A stretch of DNA of 64,000 nt. It comes from Paenibacillus crassostreae (GTDB lineage: Bacteria > Bacillota > Bacilli > Paenibacillales > Paenibacillaceae). The DNA lies in the NCBI RefSeq assembly GCF_001857945.1, contig NZ_CP017773.1, positions 1-64,000 of the forward strand, in the 5' to 3' direction. Positions within the stretch are counted from its first letter, which is position 1. Each line of letters begins with the position of its first letter. Below the pieces are notes generated by a model. That model did not search any database and was not told the DNA's origin. It saw nothing but the letters and a program-made list of their open reading frames with translations. Both the position numbers and the translations under genes were made by a program. Below, piece by piece: positions 27,374 through 37,384 of this stretch.

Positions 27374-27398
27374 TTTAAAAAAAGCACCCGAAGGTGCT
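27374..27398 (-). terminator. Terminator of the stalk-domain gene
   Basis: On the minus strand, AGCACC-TTCG-GGTGCT is followed by seven T. This is a compact UUCG-type tetraloop terminator nine bases past the stop at 27407. Confidence 0.88.
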
Positions 27399-27406
27399 TA
27401 GGTTAA

Positions 27407-28165
27407 TTAAAACTCCAACCAACTTTCATCCCAAATCATATAACCCGTACCAGTAGAGCTAGTTGCACCAGATTCAAAATTCACAGTGAACACTGTTTCG
27501 TTATTTGGGATCACAATTTCATTAGATACTACAGCACCATCTGTTATACTTCCTGCTGCTAATGATTGCCCTTTTGAATCCATAATGCTGTATCTTGCCG
27601 TTCTTTTAAAATCCAAATCTTCTTCATTTGCATGATAACCTATTAAAACTCCTATACGTTTTGTTCCTTTTTTTACATTAAAGCCAAAATCTGCACCAGC
27701 AACATTTACTTTGGTAACTGTAAACGCTGTTTCATACTGTACTTCTCCGAAGAGTAACTCAGCCCTATTTCTTGTTATACCACTCTTATCTAAATCAATT
27801 AAAAAGTGGGATACATTGTCTACGCTAAACGGAACTCTTTCACCAGTACTTATAGTAGTGCTAGACGTTTTCGTATTTAATGAAATTTGTTGTTTTGCTG
27901 CCTCATATTCAACATCGACTCCAGCTGCTTCTGCTACAGATTTTAGTGGGACGTATGTAGTACCTTTGTAACTTATAGGAGTTAACTTATTTCCATTCGG
28001 ATCTTTTGGAGTCCATGTTTCCCCGTCCAACAAGAAGGATATCCCATGATTCAAATTCGCTTGAATGCGCTCTAATGTTGTTGCTGCTGACGCTCCTGCT
28101 GAAAATGTTAATAACAAAACAAGTGCCGAACCAATAAGTGCTGTTTTCTTCATTTTTAATTTCAA
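27407..28165 (-). CDS. Secreted copper-amine-oxidase-N (stalk) domain protein
   Basis: A 252-residue secreted protein. The signal peptide (KKTALIGSALVLLLTFSAGASA) cleaves near residue 27. A copper amine oxidase N-terminal-like domain follows: GISFLLDGETWTPKDPNG, then YVPLKSVAEAAGVDVEYEAAKQQISL. The remaining part (residues about 110-252) is beta-rich and unassigned. Such stalk-domain proteins are numerous in Paenibacillus and are thought to be surface or extracellular adhesive modules. It has its own promoter and terminator, and no functional link to its neighbours is evident. Confidence 0.78.
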   Translation of the reverse strand: MKLKMKKTALIGSALVLLLTFSAGASAATTLERIQANLNHGISFLLDGETWTPKDPNGNKLTPISYKGTTYVPLKSVAEAAGVDVEYEAAKQQISLNTKTSSTTISTGERVPFSVDNVSHFLIDLDKSGITRNRAELLFGEVQYETAFTVTKVNVAGADFGFNVKKGTKRIGVLIGYHANEEDLDFKRTARYSIMDSKGQSLAAGSITDGAVVSNEIVIPNNETVFTVNFESGATSSTGTGYMIWDESWLEF

Positions 28166-28183
28166 TTCTATCTTCCTTTCATT

Positions 28184-28206
28184 ATTATAATAGGGAAAAT
28201 ATCCCT
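28184..28206 (-). promoter_or_regulatory. Promoter with palindromic operator for the stalk gene
   Basis: On the minus strand a TATAAT lies at plus coordinates 28184-28189. The spacer side is occupied by the palindrome AGGGAAAATATCCCT (28192-28206), a likely operator. The -35 is weak. Confidence 0.45.
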
Positions 28207-28399
28207 AAAATAATAATATATCTAATTACAAATTTCGGCAATATATAATAAAATATGATAATTATGTTAAAATAAAATGCTATTTGTTATGTCATATGAG
28301 ACTATTTCACTATGATAATAGTGACTAAGATAAGGATACAGGGCATAACACCAAAGTTTAGTAACAGAACATAGTGTTTTTTATGGAATATGATAGAGC

Positions 28400-28443
28400 T
28401 TGAAATAAGAACATATGTTTTTGTATAATAAAAACATATGTTC
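28400..28443 (+). promoter_or_regulatory. SOS promoter with twin LexA boxes
   Basis: TTGAAA (28400-28405), an 18-bp spacer and TATAAT (28424-28429) make a good promoter. One LexA box, GAACATATGTTT (28409-28420), fills the spacer and a second, AAACATATGTTC (28432-28443), follows the -10. The architecture is the same as at 57824-57867. Confidence 0.75.
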
Positions 28444-28458
28444 TTATTGGGGGTTGTC

Positions 28459-28587
28459 ATGTCAGAGAATCATATTGGTGAAATGTTGAAATTATCTCGA
28501 TGGATCAGAAGGGAAACATTTCCTAGCGCCTTTCACCTAGATAATGTCTTGGCATGGCAACAACAGAAATGCACAGGAGGCATCAGT
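28459..28587 (+). pseudogene. Shrunken leader gene fused into YolD
   Basis: This reading frame corresponds to the 63-residue gene at 57886-58077, sharing the N-terminal MS and the C-terminal FxLDNVLAWQ. It has lost much of its middle. Its stop has become a sense codon (CATAGGAGG in the other copy, CACAGGAGG here), so it reads straight into the YolD frame. It probably no longer makes its original product. Confidence 0.6.
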
Positions 28588-28920
28588 ATGGGGAAGAAAC
28601 TTGAGGGTAATGGTCTATATGAATCATCACGTATGATTATCCCAGAACATAGGGCGGCTATTTTAAGACAAGAATATGAATCAAATCGACGTGTGAAGCC
28701 AATCTTGGACGAACAACAGTGGGAGATAGTTGAACAGGCAATTGCTGAATCAGTTCGTGAGCATGTAACGGTCACACTCCAGGTGTTTGGTAACTTTGAA
28801 AATAGAGAACTAAGTGGGATTGTAAATATAGTTAACACATTTCGTAGGGAGGTTAAGTTGTGTTTTGAAAATGACTGGGAGTGGATCAAGTTTGAAGATA
28901 TTATAGAAGCTGAAGTGTAA
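28588..28920 (+). CDS. YolD-like protein, SOS-controlled copy 1
   Basis: A 110-residue YolD-like protein starting at ATG 28588 with AGGAGG preserved upstream. The N-terminus GKKLEGNGLYESSRMIIPEH is the YolD signature, and the C-terminal barrel (VTVTLQVFGNFENRELSGI, then WEWIKFEDII) is complete. It is closely similar to the copy at 58090-58422. YolD proteins usually accompany UvrX/ImpB-type Y-family polymerases. No such polymerase is present in this window. The upstream twin LexA boxes predict DNA-damage induction. Because of the lost upstream stop, a fused product of about 153 residues is also possible. Confidence 0.75.
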   Translation: MGKKLEGNGLYESSRMIIPEHRAAILRQEYESNRRVKPILDEQQWEIVEQAIAESVREHVTVTLQVFGNFENRELSGIVNIVNTFRREVKLCFENDWEWIKFEDIIEAEV

Positions 28921-29083
28921 CATTTTAAAAATAATAATGAGAATCTTCTGAAATAATGTTTCAATCTTTCCATCTGTAAGAAGTAAATTGATGATATGAG
29001 TAATGATGGATTACTTGTCATATACTATTTACCAATTGTAGTTTATTTGCTAGAATACTTTTATAATCCAAAAGCATCGATGA

Positions 29084-29122
29084 GGGTAGACCTAGGGAAA
29101 TTAGGGTCTACCCTTTTATTTT
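29084..29122 (+). terminator. Leader hairpin/attenuator before the zinc-ribbon gene
   Basis: GGGTAGACCTA (29084-29094) pairs with TAGGGTCTACCC (29102-29113), followed by TTTTATTTT. It ends only about 15 bases before ATG 29138, so it could attenuate that gene or end a short upstream RNA. Confidence 0.6.
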
Positions 29123-29137
29123 AAAGGGGGAAATTTT

Positions 29138-29371
29138 ATGGGAGATTTATTTCTTACAGGTGTAGTTGATGATCATTTATACTATTGTCCCGAATGTGAA
29201 ACAAAGGAGTTAATGGTTAATTGGTCTGAGGATGGTTCTAGCAAGTGCAATAACTTAGATTGCGGATTTGCTGGAAGTGTTACTGCTTGTGAATTAGAAG
29301 ATTGTTTCAATACTACGCGAGGCAGAGGAGAGGTTTTTGTTTGTTCAGATTGTATCGAATTACATGTCTAG
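29138..29371 (+). CDS. Small zinc-ribbon protein
   Basis: A 77-residue protein with AAAGGGGG upstream of ATG 29138. Cysteines occur as CPEC, CNNLDC, then ACELEDC and CSDC, enough for one or two zinc ribbons. It has no known partner domain. It overlaps the start of the following lipoprotein gene. The hairpin directly upstream may control it. Confidence 0.55.
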   Translation: MGDLFLTGVVDDHLYYCPECETKELMVNWSEDGSSKCNNLDCGFAGSVTACELEDCFNTTRGRGEVFVCSDCIELHV

Positions 29372-29994
29372 CATTTTTATGTATTTTCATATTATCAAGT
29401 TGTAGTGCTTATGATTCTTCTATGAAAAAAGGAAAATCTGCTCTTAAAGGTGAGGAGTACGAAGAAGCAGTTTCTCATTTTAAGAATGCGTTAATTGAGA
29501 AACCGCAAGATGAAGATGGTAAATTGTTGTTAGAACAATCTGAAGAAAGTTACCATACAGAATTAGCGAATAAGGAAATAAGTGGTTATATTGATGCAGT
29601 CAGTTCACCAGTCGATCGGTTTGTTTACATTTTAAATACTGATAATTCAGTTGAAACCATCTCTAATCAGGATTTAGAAGAACAATTACAAGAGTTGGAT
29701 CTTATTGAGCAAGAATTGCAAAAAGTATCTTCAAACTTTGATGGAAACCCCATAATTATTGACTTACATACACGTTTAATTAAAGCAGTTGGAGAATATA
29801 TAACAGGTACAAATCAAATGAAGGAACTCTTACCAACATTGAAAGAAAACGCGGAGAATGCTAAAAAAGAATCTACTGGATATCCGTTTAGTGCTATAGA
29901 TGGGGTAGGGTCTATAGCTTCGATGAAAGTTATTTTTTCATATGCTCGTAGTGACTATGATTATTTCATAAATGGAGTAAATAATATCCAATAA
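29350..29994 (+). CDS. Lipoprotein with TPR-like repeat
   Basis: A 214-residue predicted lipoprotein. I chose TTG 29350 because it yields a compact signal peptide (MYRITCLAFLCIFILSSC) with lipobox LSSC. The reading frame is open further upstream to 29302, but that would add a polar stretch before the signal. The mature N-terminus (GKSALKGEEYEEAVSHFKNALIEKP) is a TPR-like unit, followed by helices. It overlaps the zinc-ribbon gene by 22 bases. Function unknown. Confidence 0.6.
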   Translation: MYRITCLAFLCIFILSSCSAYDSSMKKGKSALKGEEYEEAVSHFKNALIEKPQDEDGKLLLEQSEESYHTELANKEISGYIDAVSSPVDRFVYILNTDNSVETISNQDLEEQLQELDLIEQELQKVSSNFDGNPIIIDLHTRLIKAVGEYITGTNQMKELLPTLKENAENAKKESTGYPFSAIDGVGSIASMKVIFSYARSDYDYFINGVNNIQ

Positions 29995-30221
29995 AGAAGG
30001 TAATGTTTTTGTTTTAGATGAAAATGATTTTTAAATAGATTAATGATTTAAGGGGCTACCGGAGGCTCCTTTTTTCGTTCCGTGAAGAATTAACGCACAG
30101 CAAACAGCAAACGAATCAAACAAGATATAACTCATTACGGAATATGCCATGAACCGCTGTATACCGAACGGTACGAACGGTGGTGCGAGATGTCGGAGGC
30201 TAGTCGCCCCCTCCTATTCGA
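29995..30221 (+). other. Gap with terminator
   Basis: Only a terminator hairpin at 30051-30076 (GGGGCTACCGGAGGCTCC with G-U pairs, then six T) is visible before the res-like region. No gene is supported. Confidence 0.5.
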
Positions 30222-30340
30222 TTGTGCCTAAAAGCATGCTTTTAGGCATTAGCAAAAATGCCTTGTTTTATTGTGCCAAAATGCCCTAAAATGGTATTAG
30301 GCATGTGCCATGAGTGAACCTTTAATTTTTGGCACAAAAA
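30222..30340 (+). other. Candidate res site of the serine resolvase
   Basis: A perfect 24-bp palindrome at 30225-30248 (each arm TGCCTAAAAGCA) is followed by a second imperfect inverted pair: TTGTGCCAAAA (30271-30281) and TTTTGGCACAA (30327-30337). ATGCCT/AGGCAT half-sites lie between them. Clustered inverted half-sites just ahead of a resolvase gene are the usual arrangement of a res site with crossover and accessory subsites. Confidence 0.6.
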
Positions 30341-30357
30341 AATAGGAGGGAGACACT

Positions 30358-30963
30358 TTGAAGTTAGCATACGGACGTGTTTCCGCAAAAGATCAAAATG
30401 AAACACGACAGCTTATCAAGTTTCGGGAATTAGGTATTGAGGAACGTTTTATATTTGTAGACAAATTGAGTGGCAAGGATTTTAATCGACCGCAATATCA
30501 GGTTATGCGTCAGATGATCCGAGAAGGGGATTTAGTTTACATCGATGCATTGGATCGTCTTGGAAGAGACTATGATGGAATTATGAAGGAATGGAAATAT
30601 ATTACTCGCGAGCTAAATGCGGATATTATCTGCTTGGATAATGAGACGCTATTTAATTCTCAGAGCTTTCGGGTCATGGGCGACTTTGGTAAAGTAATGG
30701 AAGATCAGTTCTTAAGTCTACTAGCTTACGTGGCTGAGCAAGAGCGAAAGAAGAACCGACAGCGCCAAGCTGAAGGAATAGAAGTGGCTAAAGCAGATGG
30801 AGTAAAATTTGGTCGTCCTAAGATTGTAATCGATGAGGATTTCATTCAGGTTTACCAGGAGTGGAAATCTGGAGAGATCACAGCCGTCGCAGCTATGCAA
30901 AGGGTGAATATGAAACATCGTACTTTTTACCGGAGAGTAAAGGAATACGAGACAGGGTTATAA
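30358..30963 (+). CDS. Serine resolvase/invertase (Tn3 resolvase family)
   Basis: A 201-residue small serine recombinase starting at TTG 30358 after AGGAGGG. The catalytic N-terminus is YGRVSAKDQN with the active Ser near residue 8. YIDALDRLGRDYDGIM is the conserved DRLGR region. LLAYVAEQERKKNRQRQAEGI leads into the E-helix, and a C-terminal HTH (EWKSGEITAVAAMQRVNMKHRTFYRRV) binds DNA. With the upstream res-like repeats it probably resolves multimers or cointegrates. It stands directly before the type I restriction operon. Confidence 0.9.
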   Translation: MKLAYGRVSAKDQNETRQLIKFRELGIEERFIFVDKLSGKDFNRPQYQVMRQMIREGDLVYIDALDRLGRDYDGIMKEWKYITRELNADIICLDNETLFNSQSFRVMGDFGKVMEDQFLSLLAYVAEQERKKNRQRQAEGIEVAKADGVKFGRPKIVIDEDFIQVYQEWKSGEITAVAAMQRVNMKHRTFYRRVKEYETGL

Positions 30964-31180
30964 AAATGAACATCACGGTTAATTTAAAATTTTAGGATTA
31001 ATTGATATAAAAGATTGGGATATCACCGATCAAGAGAAAACAACATGGCAATAGCAAAGTTAGATTTTGAAAAACCAACAAAAGTTCAAGTACTTTGATT
31101 ATTATTTTATCAAATGCTGGTTTTGAAATTAATTCAAAAATCAGATATAGAAAACAACTAATTTATCAGGAGTGGAAGAA

Positions 31181-32794
31181 ATGGAACAAAACAACTCGAA
31201 AACATTATACCAAGCATTATGGAATTCAGCTGATATTTTACGTTCGAAAATGGACGCAAATGAATACAAAAGTTACCTATTAGGATTAGTTTTCTATAAA
31301 TACCTATCAGATAAGATGCTTATTCATGCTACATCGTTACTAGAAGAAGCAACACCCGACCTAGAAGTCGCACAAAAAAATTATGAAGAAGCGTATAATG
31401 ATGAAGATGTGAAAGTCGATTTACTTAGCGAATTACAATATGACTTTTCTTATACGCTTGAACCTAATTTAACATTTACAGCACTTGTTATAAATATCCA
31501 CAAAGGGCTATTCCAATTAGAAGATTTGGCACAAGGTTTCCGCAATATCGAGCAGTCGAGTGAAACGTTTGAAAATCTATTTGAAGATGTCGATCTATAC
31601 TCGAAAAAACTAGGTTCAACACCACAAAAACAAAATCATACGATTGCTGAAGTGATGAAAGAATTATCTGTATTAAATGTTGCAGGACATGACGGTGACA
31701 TGCTAGGGGATGCCTATGAATATTTAATCGGTCAATTTGCATCGGATTCAGGTAAGAAGGCAGGCGAATTCTATACGCCACAAGCCATTTCAACGCTTAT
31801 GACAAGAATCGTCTTACATGACAAAGAAAATCAAAAAGGTTTCTCTGTGTATGACCCAACAATGGGATCAGGTTCACTCCTATTAAACGTGAAAAAATAC
31901 TCGAATGAATCCGGAACGATTTCATACTTCGGACAAGAGCTAAATACGTCTACATATAACTTGGCTCGAATGAACATGATTTTGCATGGTGTAGATACAG
32001 CCAATCAACATTTAAACAATGCGGATACATTGGACCAGGACTGGCCTATTGATGAACCAACAAACTTTGATGGTGTATTAATGAATCCACCCTATTCGGC
32101 TAACTGGACTGCAGAAAAGGGCTTTTTAGATGACCCGCGCTTTTCAATGTACGGTGTACTTGCTCCGAAATCGAAAGCAGACTTTGCTTTCTTACTACAT
32201 GGCTTCTATCACTTGAAAGACAGTGGTGTGATGGCTATTGTATTGCCACATGGTGTTTTATTTAGAGGGAATACAGAAGGCAAGATTCGTAAAATCTTAT
32301 TAGATAATGGCTCAATCGATACGGTGATCGGGCTACCATCGAACATTTTCTTTAATACAACTATCCCAACGACTGTTATTATCTTAAAGAAAAATCGTTC
32401 ATCAAAAGATGTACTATTTATCGATGCATCAAACGATTTTGTAAAAGGTAAAAATCAAAATATCTTAACAGATGAACATATCGACAAAATGCTTGAAACG
32501 TATATTCAACGTGAAAATATTGAAAAATACGCACAAGTCGCTTCTTTTGATGAAATCATTAAAAATGATTACAACTTAAATATCCCTCGCTATGTGGACA
32601 CATTTGAGGAAAAGGAAGAAATTTCACTTGTTGAGCTATCAGGTGCAATGCAACAAACACAACAAGAACTACAACAAGCTGAACAAAATCTATTGGCGAT
32701 GTTGAAAGAATTGGAAGGTACGAACGAAGATGCTAACAAAGAACTTCAACGATTTATTCAAGCATTTGGGTTTGGTGGTGGGAAGAATGAGTAA
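31181..32794 (+). CDS. hsdM: Type I restriction enzyme, methylase subunit HsdM
   Basis: A 537-residue adenine-N6 methyltransferase. ATG 31181 is chosen because AGGAG lies nine bases upstream; an in-frame GTG at 31172 abuts that site. The HsdM N-terminal helical domain (LYQALWNSADILRSKMDANEYK) is followed by AdoMet motif I (VYDPTMGSGSLLL) and catalytic motif IV NPPYS. A coiled coil at the C-terminus contacts HsdS. It overlaps hsdS by eight bases. Confidence 0.95.
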   Translation: MEQNNSKTLYQALWNSADILRSKMDANEYKSYLLGLVFYKYLSDKMLIHATSLLEEATPDLEVAQKNYEEAYNDEDVKVDLLSELQYDFSYTLEPNLTFTALVINIHKGLFQLEDLAQGFRNIEQSSETFENLFEDVDLYSKKLGSTPQKQNHTIAEVMKELSVLNVAGHDGDMLGDAYEYLIGQFASDSGKKAGEFYTPQAISTLMTRIVLHDKENQKGFSVYDPTMGSGSLLLNVKKYSNESGTISYFGQELNTSTYNLARMNMILHGVDTANQHLNNADTLDQDWPIDEPTNFDGVLMNPPYSANWTAEKGFLDDPRFSMYGVLAPKSKADFAFLLHGFYHLKDSGVMAIVLPHGVLFRGNTEGKIRKILLDNGSIDTVIGLPSNIFFNTTIPTTVIILKKNRSSKDVLFIDASNDFVKGKNQNILTDEHIDKMLETYIQRENIEKYAQVASFDEIIKNDYNLNIPRYVDTFEEKEEISLVELSGAMQQTQQELQQAEQNLLAMLKELEGTNEDANKELQRFIQAFGFGGGKNE

Positions 32795-34013
32795 ATATAT
32801 ACCTGAATTAAGGTTTAAAGGATTTTGTGAGAATTTCGAAAAATTTCAATTAGGACAACTAGGAACATTTAAGAATGGAATGAATATGGATAAGGAGGAC
32901 ATGGGTAAGGGGCTTCCATTTGTAAATCTTCAAGATGTTTTTGGTAATAACGTAGTTAATTCATCAAATTTAGGATTGGTGAACAGTTCTTCTAATCAAA
33001 GAGAAGATTATTCTCTAAAATCAGGAGATATGTTATTTATAAGATCTTCTGTTAAACCAGAAGGAGTCGGTGAAGCTGCTGTTATTGAAAAAACTATTCC
33101 TAATGCGACTTATTCAGGGTTTTTAATTCGATTCAGAGCTGAAAAAGATATAGATAATAAATTCAAAAGATTTATTTTCTCATCAAGTAGTATACGTAGT
33201 CAAATAATGAAAAAAGCAACAACTAGTGCTAATACTAATATTAATCAAGATTCTTTAAAATTAATTAATGTTTTTCTACCTAAATTATTTGAACAGCAAA
33301 AAATTGGAGCATTTTTCAAACAGCTAGACGATACGATCGTTTTGCAACAAGAACTAGTCGTACAGCAGCAACAATACAAAAAAGCGATGCTGCAGAAAAT
33401 GTTCCCACAACAAGGCGAATGTGTACCGAAAGTTCGTTTTGATGGGTTTAGTGGGAATTGGGTAAATCAAAAGATAAATAGTTTAGTCACACCTGTTGTT
33501 AGAGAAGTGCCTAAGCCTACGGAATCTTACAAAAGATTATCCGTCAGATCCCATGCTAAGGGGACATTTCATCAAAGAGTAGAAGATCCATCAACTATTT
33601 CTATGGATAAGTTATATGTAATAAAAGAAAATGATTTAGTTGTAAATATTACATTTGCATGGGAACATGCTATAGCTGTAGCAAAAAAAGAAGATGAGGG
33701 CTTATTGGTATCTCATAGATTCCCAACGTTTATTATTGATAAATCCGATATTAATTTTATTCATCAATTAGTTTCAAAAGAAAACTTCAGAAAGAAATTA
33801 GATTTAATTTCTCCTGGAGGTGCAGGAAGAAACAGAGTCCTCAACAAAAGAGACTTTATTAACTTAAACGTTTCAGTACCTAAATCTCTCGAAGAGCAAC
33901 AAAGAATCGGCGATTACTTAAAACAACTAGATGATACAATCGCCCTTCATCAGAAAAAGCTCGAAGATTACCAGCAACTGAAAAAAGCATTATTACAGCG
34001 CATGTTCGTTTAA
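32787..34013 (+). CDS. hsdS: Type I restriction enzyme, specificity subunit HsdS
   Basis: A 408-residue specificity protein starting at ATG 32787 (MSKYIPELRFKGF) inside the end of hsdM. It has the usual two target-recognition domains, each opening with P-x-x-R-F-x-G-F (residues about 5-12 and 215-222). Two conserved helical spacers follow (IGAFFKQLDDTIVLQQELV and IGDYLKQLDDTIALHQKKL), both ending in KKAxLQxMF. The two spacers are nearly repeats and would form the antiparallel arms binding HsdM. Confidence 0.93.
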   Translation: MSKYIPELRFKGFCENFEKFQLGQLGTFKNGMNMDKEDMGKGLPFVNLQDVFGNNVVNSSNLGLVNSSSNQREDYSLKSGDMLFIRSSVKPEGVGEAAVIEKTIPNATYSGFLIRFRAEKDIDNKFKRFIFSSSSIRSQIMKKATTSANTNINQDSLKLINVFLPKLFEQQKIGAFFKQLDDTIVLQQELVVQQQQYKKAMLQKMFPQQGECVPKVRFDGFSGNWVNQKINSLVTPVVREVPKPTESYKRLSVRSHAKGTFHQRVEDPSTISMDKLYVIKENDLVVNITFAWEHAIAVAKKEDEGLLVSHRFPTFIIDKSDINFIHQLVSKENFRKKLDLISPGGAGRNRVLNKRDFINLNVSVPKSLEEQQRIGDYLKQLDDTIALHQKKLEDYQQLKKALLQRMFV

Positions 34014-34039
34014 TATTTTAATAGAAATGAGGTGAGCGT

Positions 34040-37000
34040 ATGGTTCTTTTTTTTGTACCTGAATCAGAACTTGAAGATAGTTTAATTCAACAACTAGTAA
34101 GTGGTGAATCTCAATGGACGTATCGTGGGGATTTACATACGGAAGATGAGTTGTGGCAAAATTTTAAAAACAAACTCGAGAACAATAATAAAGATGTACT
34201 GAATGAAGTTCCCCTGACGGAACAAGAATTCCGTCAAATTAAAGAACAGCTTCATTTCGTGAATTTCTATGAAGCAGCTAAATGGTTAGCAGGTGAAAAT
34301 GGCATCGCTAAAGTGCAAGTGCAGCGAGAAGATGCCGCACTCGGCACAATTCGTTTGAAAGTATTAAATCGTGCTGATATAGCGGGCGGTATGTCCTCTT
34401 ATGAAGTGATTAATCAATATCAAAGCAATAAACGTACAAAAGAAGATCAAGAACGACGCTTTGATGTGACGTTATTGATTAATGGGTTACCGATGATTCA
34501 TATTGAACTAAAAAACCGAAAGCACTCCTACATGGAAGGCTTTCGCCAAATTAAAAAGTATCTAAAAGAAGATAAATTTACAGGTATCTTCTCGACTGTA
34601 CAGATGTTTGTCGTATCGAATGGTACAGATACCCGTTATATTGCGACAGCTCGTGATGAGAAGTTGAACGAACAGTTTTTAAGTAAATGGATAGATCGTG
34701 ATAACCAGCCGGTCAATAATTACTTGGATTTTGCTAAAGATGTTCTCTCAATTCCGCAGGCACACAAAATGGTGACGCAATATACGGTCATTGATAGTGC
34801 GAAAAAGGCGTTGATTTTACTTCGTCCGTATCAAATCCATGCGATTGAAGCGGTGAAAGAGGCTTCAAGACAACAAGAATCAGGCTATGTATGGCATACA
34901 ACTGGTTCAGGGAAAACATTAACATCGTACAAAGTAGCACGCAATTTACTTCAAATTCCGTCCTTACAAAAAACGATCTTTATCGTGGATCGTGTTGACT
35001 TAGACCAACAAACAAGCAGCTCATTCGATTCGTATGCGGAGCATGATGTAATTGAAGTAGATGAAACAAATAATGTCAGCGACTTAATCAAGAAGCTACT
35101 GTCCCAAGATCGGAATGTAGTCGTGACAACGATTCAAAAGCTTAATCATGTTATGAAGCGTTTTGCTGGAAAAGACGATACAAAGAAATCGAATACGCTT
35201 CGTCAATTGAAAATAGCGTTCGTAGTAGATGAGTGCCACCGAGCGGTTTCGCCTCAAAAACAGCAAGAAATTAAAGAATTCTTTGTCCACTCGTTATGGT
35301 ACGGCTTCACTGGTACGCCTATTTTTGGGGAAAATGCGAAGCAGGCTGTAGGCGACCTCCCTCGCACAACAAAGGGACAATACGGACGAAAATTACATGA
35401 ATATACGGTCAAAGAAGCCATTTACGATAAAGCGGTGCTAGGCTTCCAAATTGAATATAAGAGCACCTTTTCAGAAGAAGAACTCGATGCAGCTTTAGTT
35501 CAATTAGACAGTGAAATTGAATTAGATGACCTCACACTTGTGGATAAAGAAGCACTTTTACCCAAGCGTGTATATGAAGATGAACGTCACATGCTAGAGG
35601 TCATTCAATCAATCGTCAATAAATCTCGGAATAAACTCGGTTTCCAAAATGGTGTCGGTAAGACGTATAATGCGATTCTAACGACTTCTTCGATTGTACA
35701 AGCACAACGCTATTATAACCTGTTTAAACGAGTAAAAGCAGGCGAAACAACCGTTGAGATTAGCGAAAAAACAAAACGTACTTTACTAGACTTCCCGAAA
35801 GTGGCGATTACATACTCGATTTCCGAAAATGAGGAATCCTCTATCGTAAATCAAGAGAAGATGAAAGAAGCCCTTCTTGAGTACAATGAAGCCTTTGACA
35901 CGAGCTACACATTGGAAACGATGCGTTCATACAACCGCAACGTCAATGACCGTTTAGCACGTAAAAAGGAAAAGTTCTTACCTAGATCGGAACAGTTGGA
36001 TATTATCATTGTTGTCGATCGTTTATTAACAGGTTTTGATGCACCTTGTCTATCGACATTGTTCATTGACCGCCCTGCAATGAAGCCACATGATTTAATT
36101 CAAGCCTTTTCACGTACAAACCGTCTGTTCGATAAGTCGAAAAAATATGGGCAAGTTGTAACATTCCAAACACCCACGATTTTTGAAGAAAAAGTGAAGC
36201 ATGCACTTGTCCTTTATTCAAATGGTGGCGAAAATGAAGTGGTTGCCCCAACGTGGGAGGTAGCACACGACGCGTTCCTAACAGCGATTGAGGAATTACA
36301 TAAAATAGCCCCAACACCTGAAGGAATAAACATAGAGAGCTTAGAACCAGCACAATTAAAGAAATTTGCGAAAGCCTATCAAGTTTTAGATAAAGCCTTT
36401 GCGAATATTCAAGTGTATACGGAGTATAGTGATACGCAGTTGGGTGTAGACTATCCAATCCAAATGGACGAAATTGAAGAATATCATGGCAAATACGTCA
36501 ATGTATTGGAAAAACTCCGCAAAGAGAAACCAGGAGTAGAAGATATAGATGTGAATATTGAGTATGAGTTAGAGTCTGTAAAAACAGAAGAAATCAATTA
36601 CGAATACATTTTGCTTCTAATCCAAGCCTTTTTACCGAATACACACGATAAAAAAGCGAAACAACCACCCGCAGAAAAGACAACGGAAGAAATTAATCAA
36701 TATTTAGCAAGATTGAAACAAGGTAATCCCACACTTGCTGGATTAATGGAGACATTATGGACGAACATTCAAGAGAATCCAGAAGCCTATCGAGATCAAC
36801 ATGTATCGTCACTATTAGAACAAATGATTCAACAAACGATTAATACGTTAGTAGATGAGTTTATGCGTACATGGAGTGTACAGAAATCTGAACTCGAATT
36901 TATGGTTGCAAACTATAATCAAAACCTTGAAAAACAAAATGGTGAAGCTGAATTGAAGCGTACAAGTGATTATGCAGCATACAAAGAGCACGCTGAAAAT

Positions 37001-37090
37001 CCAGTAGCGAAATTAAAGTATTGGAAATCAGTCAAAAATGCTTTTGAAGATATGATGACTCATGATGTTCTTCCATTGCAAACGAGGTAG
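34040..37090 (+). CDS. hsdR: Type I restriction enzyme, endonuclease/translocase HsdR
   Basis: A 1016-residue motor subunit with GAGGTGAG before ATG 34040. The N-terminal PD-(D/E)xK nuclease is visible ([21 protein letters not shown], near residues 147-167). The SF2 helicase has motif [12 protein letters not shown], motif II VDECHR and motif [19 protein letters not shown] is motif VI. The length and all motifs look intact, so the three-subunit system should be able to restrict foreign DNA. Bidirectional hairpins follow. Confidence 0.95.
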   Translation: MVLFFVPESELEDSLIQQLVSGESQWTYRGDLHTEDELWQNFKNKLENNNKDVLNEVPLTEQEFRQIKEQLHFVNFYEAAKWLAGENGIAKVQVQREDAALGTIRLKVLNRADIAGGMSSYEVINQYQSNKRTKEDQERRFDVTLLINGLPMIHIELKNRKHSYMEGFRQIKKYLKEDKFTGIFSTVQMFVVSNGTDTRYIATARDEKLNEQFLSKWIDRDNQPVNNYLDFAKDVLSIPQAHKMVTQYTVIDSAKKALILLRPYQIHAIEAVKEASRQQESGYVWHTTGSGKTLTSYKVARNLLQIPSLQKTIFIVDRVDLDQQTSSSFDSYAEHDVIEVDETNNVSDLIKKLLSQDRNVVVTTIQKLNHVMKRFAGKDDTKKSNTLRQLKIAFVVDECHRAVSPQKQQEIKEFFVHSLWYGFTGTPIFGENAKQAVGDLPRTTKGQYGRKLHEYTVKEAIYDKAVLGFQIEYKSTFSEEELDAALVQLDSEIELDDLTLVDKEALLPKRVYEDERHMLEVIQSIVNKSRNKLGFQNGVGKTYNAILTTSSIVQAQRYYNLFKRVKAGETTVEISEKTKRTLLDFPKVAITYSISENEESSIVNQEKMKEALLEYNEAFDTSYTLETMRSYNRNVNDRLARKKEKFLPRSEQLDIIIVVDRLLTGFDAPCLSTLFIDRPAMKPHDLIQAFSRTNRLFDKSKKYGQVVTFQTPTIFEEKVKHALVLYSNGGENEVVAPTWEVAHDAFLTAIEELHKIAPTPEGINIESLEPAQLKKFAKAYQVLDKAFANIQVYTEYSDTQLGVDYPIQMDEIEEYHGKYVNVLEKLRKEKPGVEDIDVNIEYELESVKTEEINYEYILLLIQAFLPNTHDKKAKQPPAEKTTEEINQYLARLKQGNPTLAGLMETLWTNIQENPEAYRDQHVSSLLEQMIQQTINTLVDEFMRTWSVQKSELEFMVANYNQNLEKQNGEAELKRTSDYAAYKEHAENPVAKLKYWKSVKNAFEDMMTHDVLPLQTR

Positions 37091-37130
37091 ATTAAAAGAG
37101 AGTACTATTTGTATTCTACATGACTAGAAA

Positions 37131-37168
37131 AATACACAGTTGTCTCATATTAAACAACTGTGTATTTA
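37131..37168 (+). terminator. Bidirectional terminator after hsdR
   Basis: AATACACAGTTGT (37131-37143) pairs with ACAACTGTGTATT (37154-37166). It is AT-flanked on both sides and lies 41 bases past the hsdR stop. Confidence 0.7.
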
Positions 37169-37300
37169 CTAGGCGATGATACCTACTAAGCTATACTTGA
37201 TTGGACATTCAAACCGTGTCGTATTTAACTAACAAACTTCAAAATACGTAATATTAAAAATTATTTGAGGCGATAAGACATTTTCAGTAAATTATATACC

Positions 37301-37337
37301 AAAAGACCGCCCCAGTAATAATGGATAGCGGTCTTTT
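37301..37337 (-). terminator. Terminator shared with the HigA-like gene
   Basis: AAAAGACCGC (37301-37310) pairs with GCGGTCTTTT (37328-37337). The symmetrical A/T flanks let it work on either strand. It is 48 bases past the end of the minus-strand antitoxin gene. Confidence 0.7.
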
Positions 37338-37384
37338 ATACTTATAGCCAAGTCATTCATAAAGAGACTATTAGCAATATTTTA

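Noticed and set aside
27711..27971. Plus-strand 86-codon frame opposite the stalk-domain gene
   Set aside because: Complement shadow of a gene with clear signal peptide and domain.
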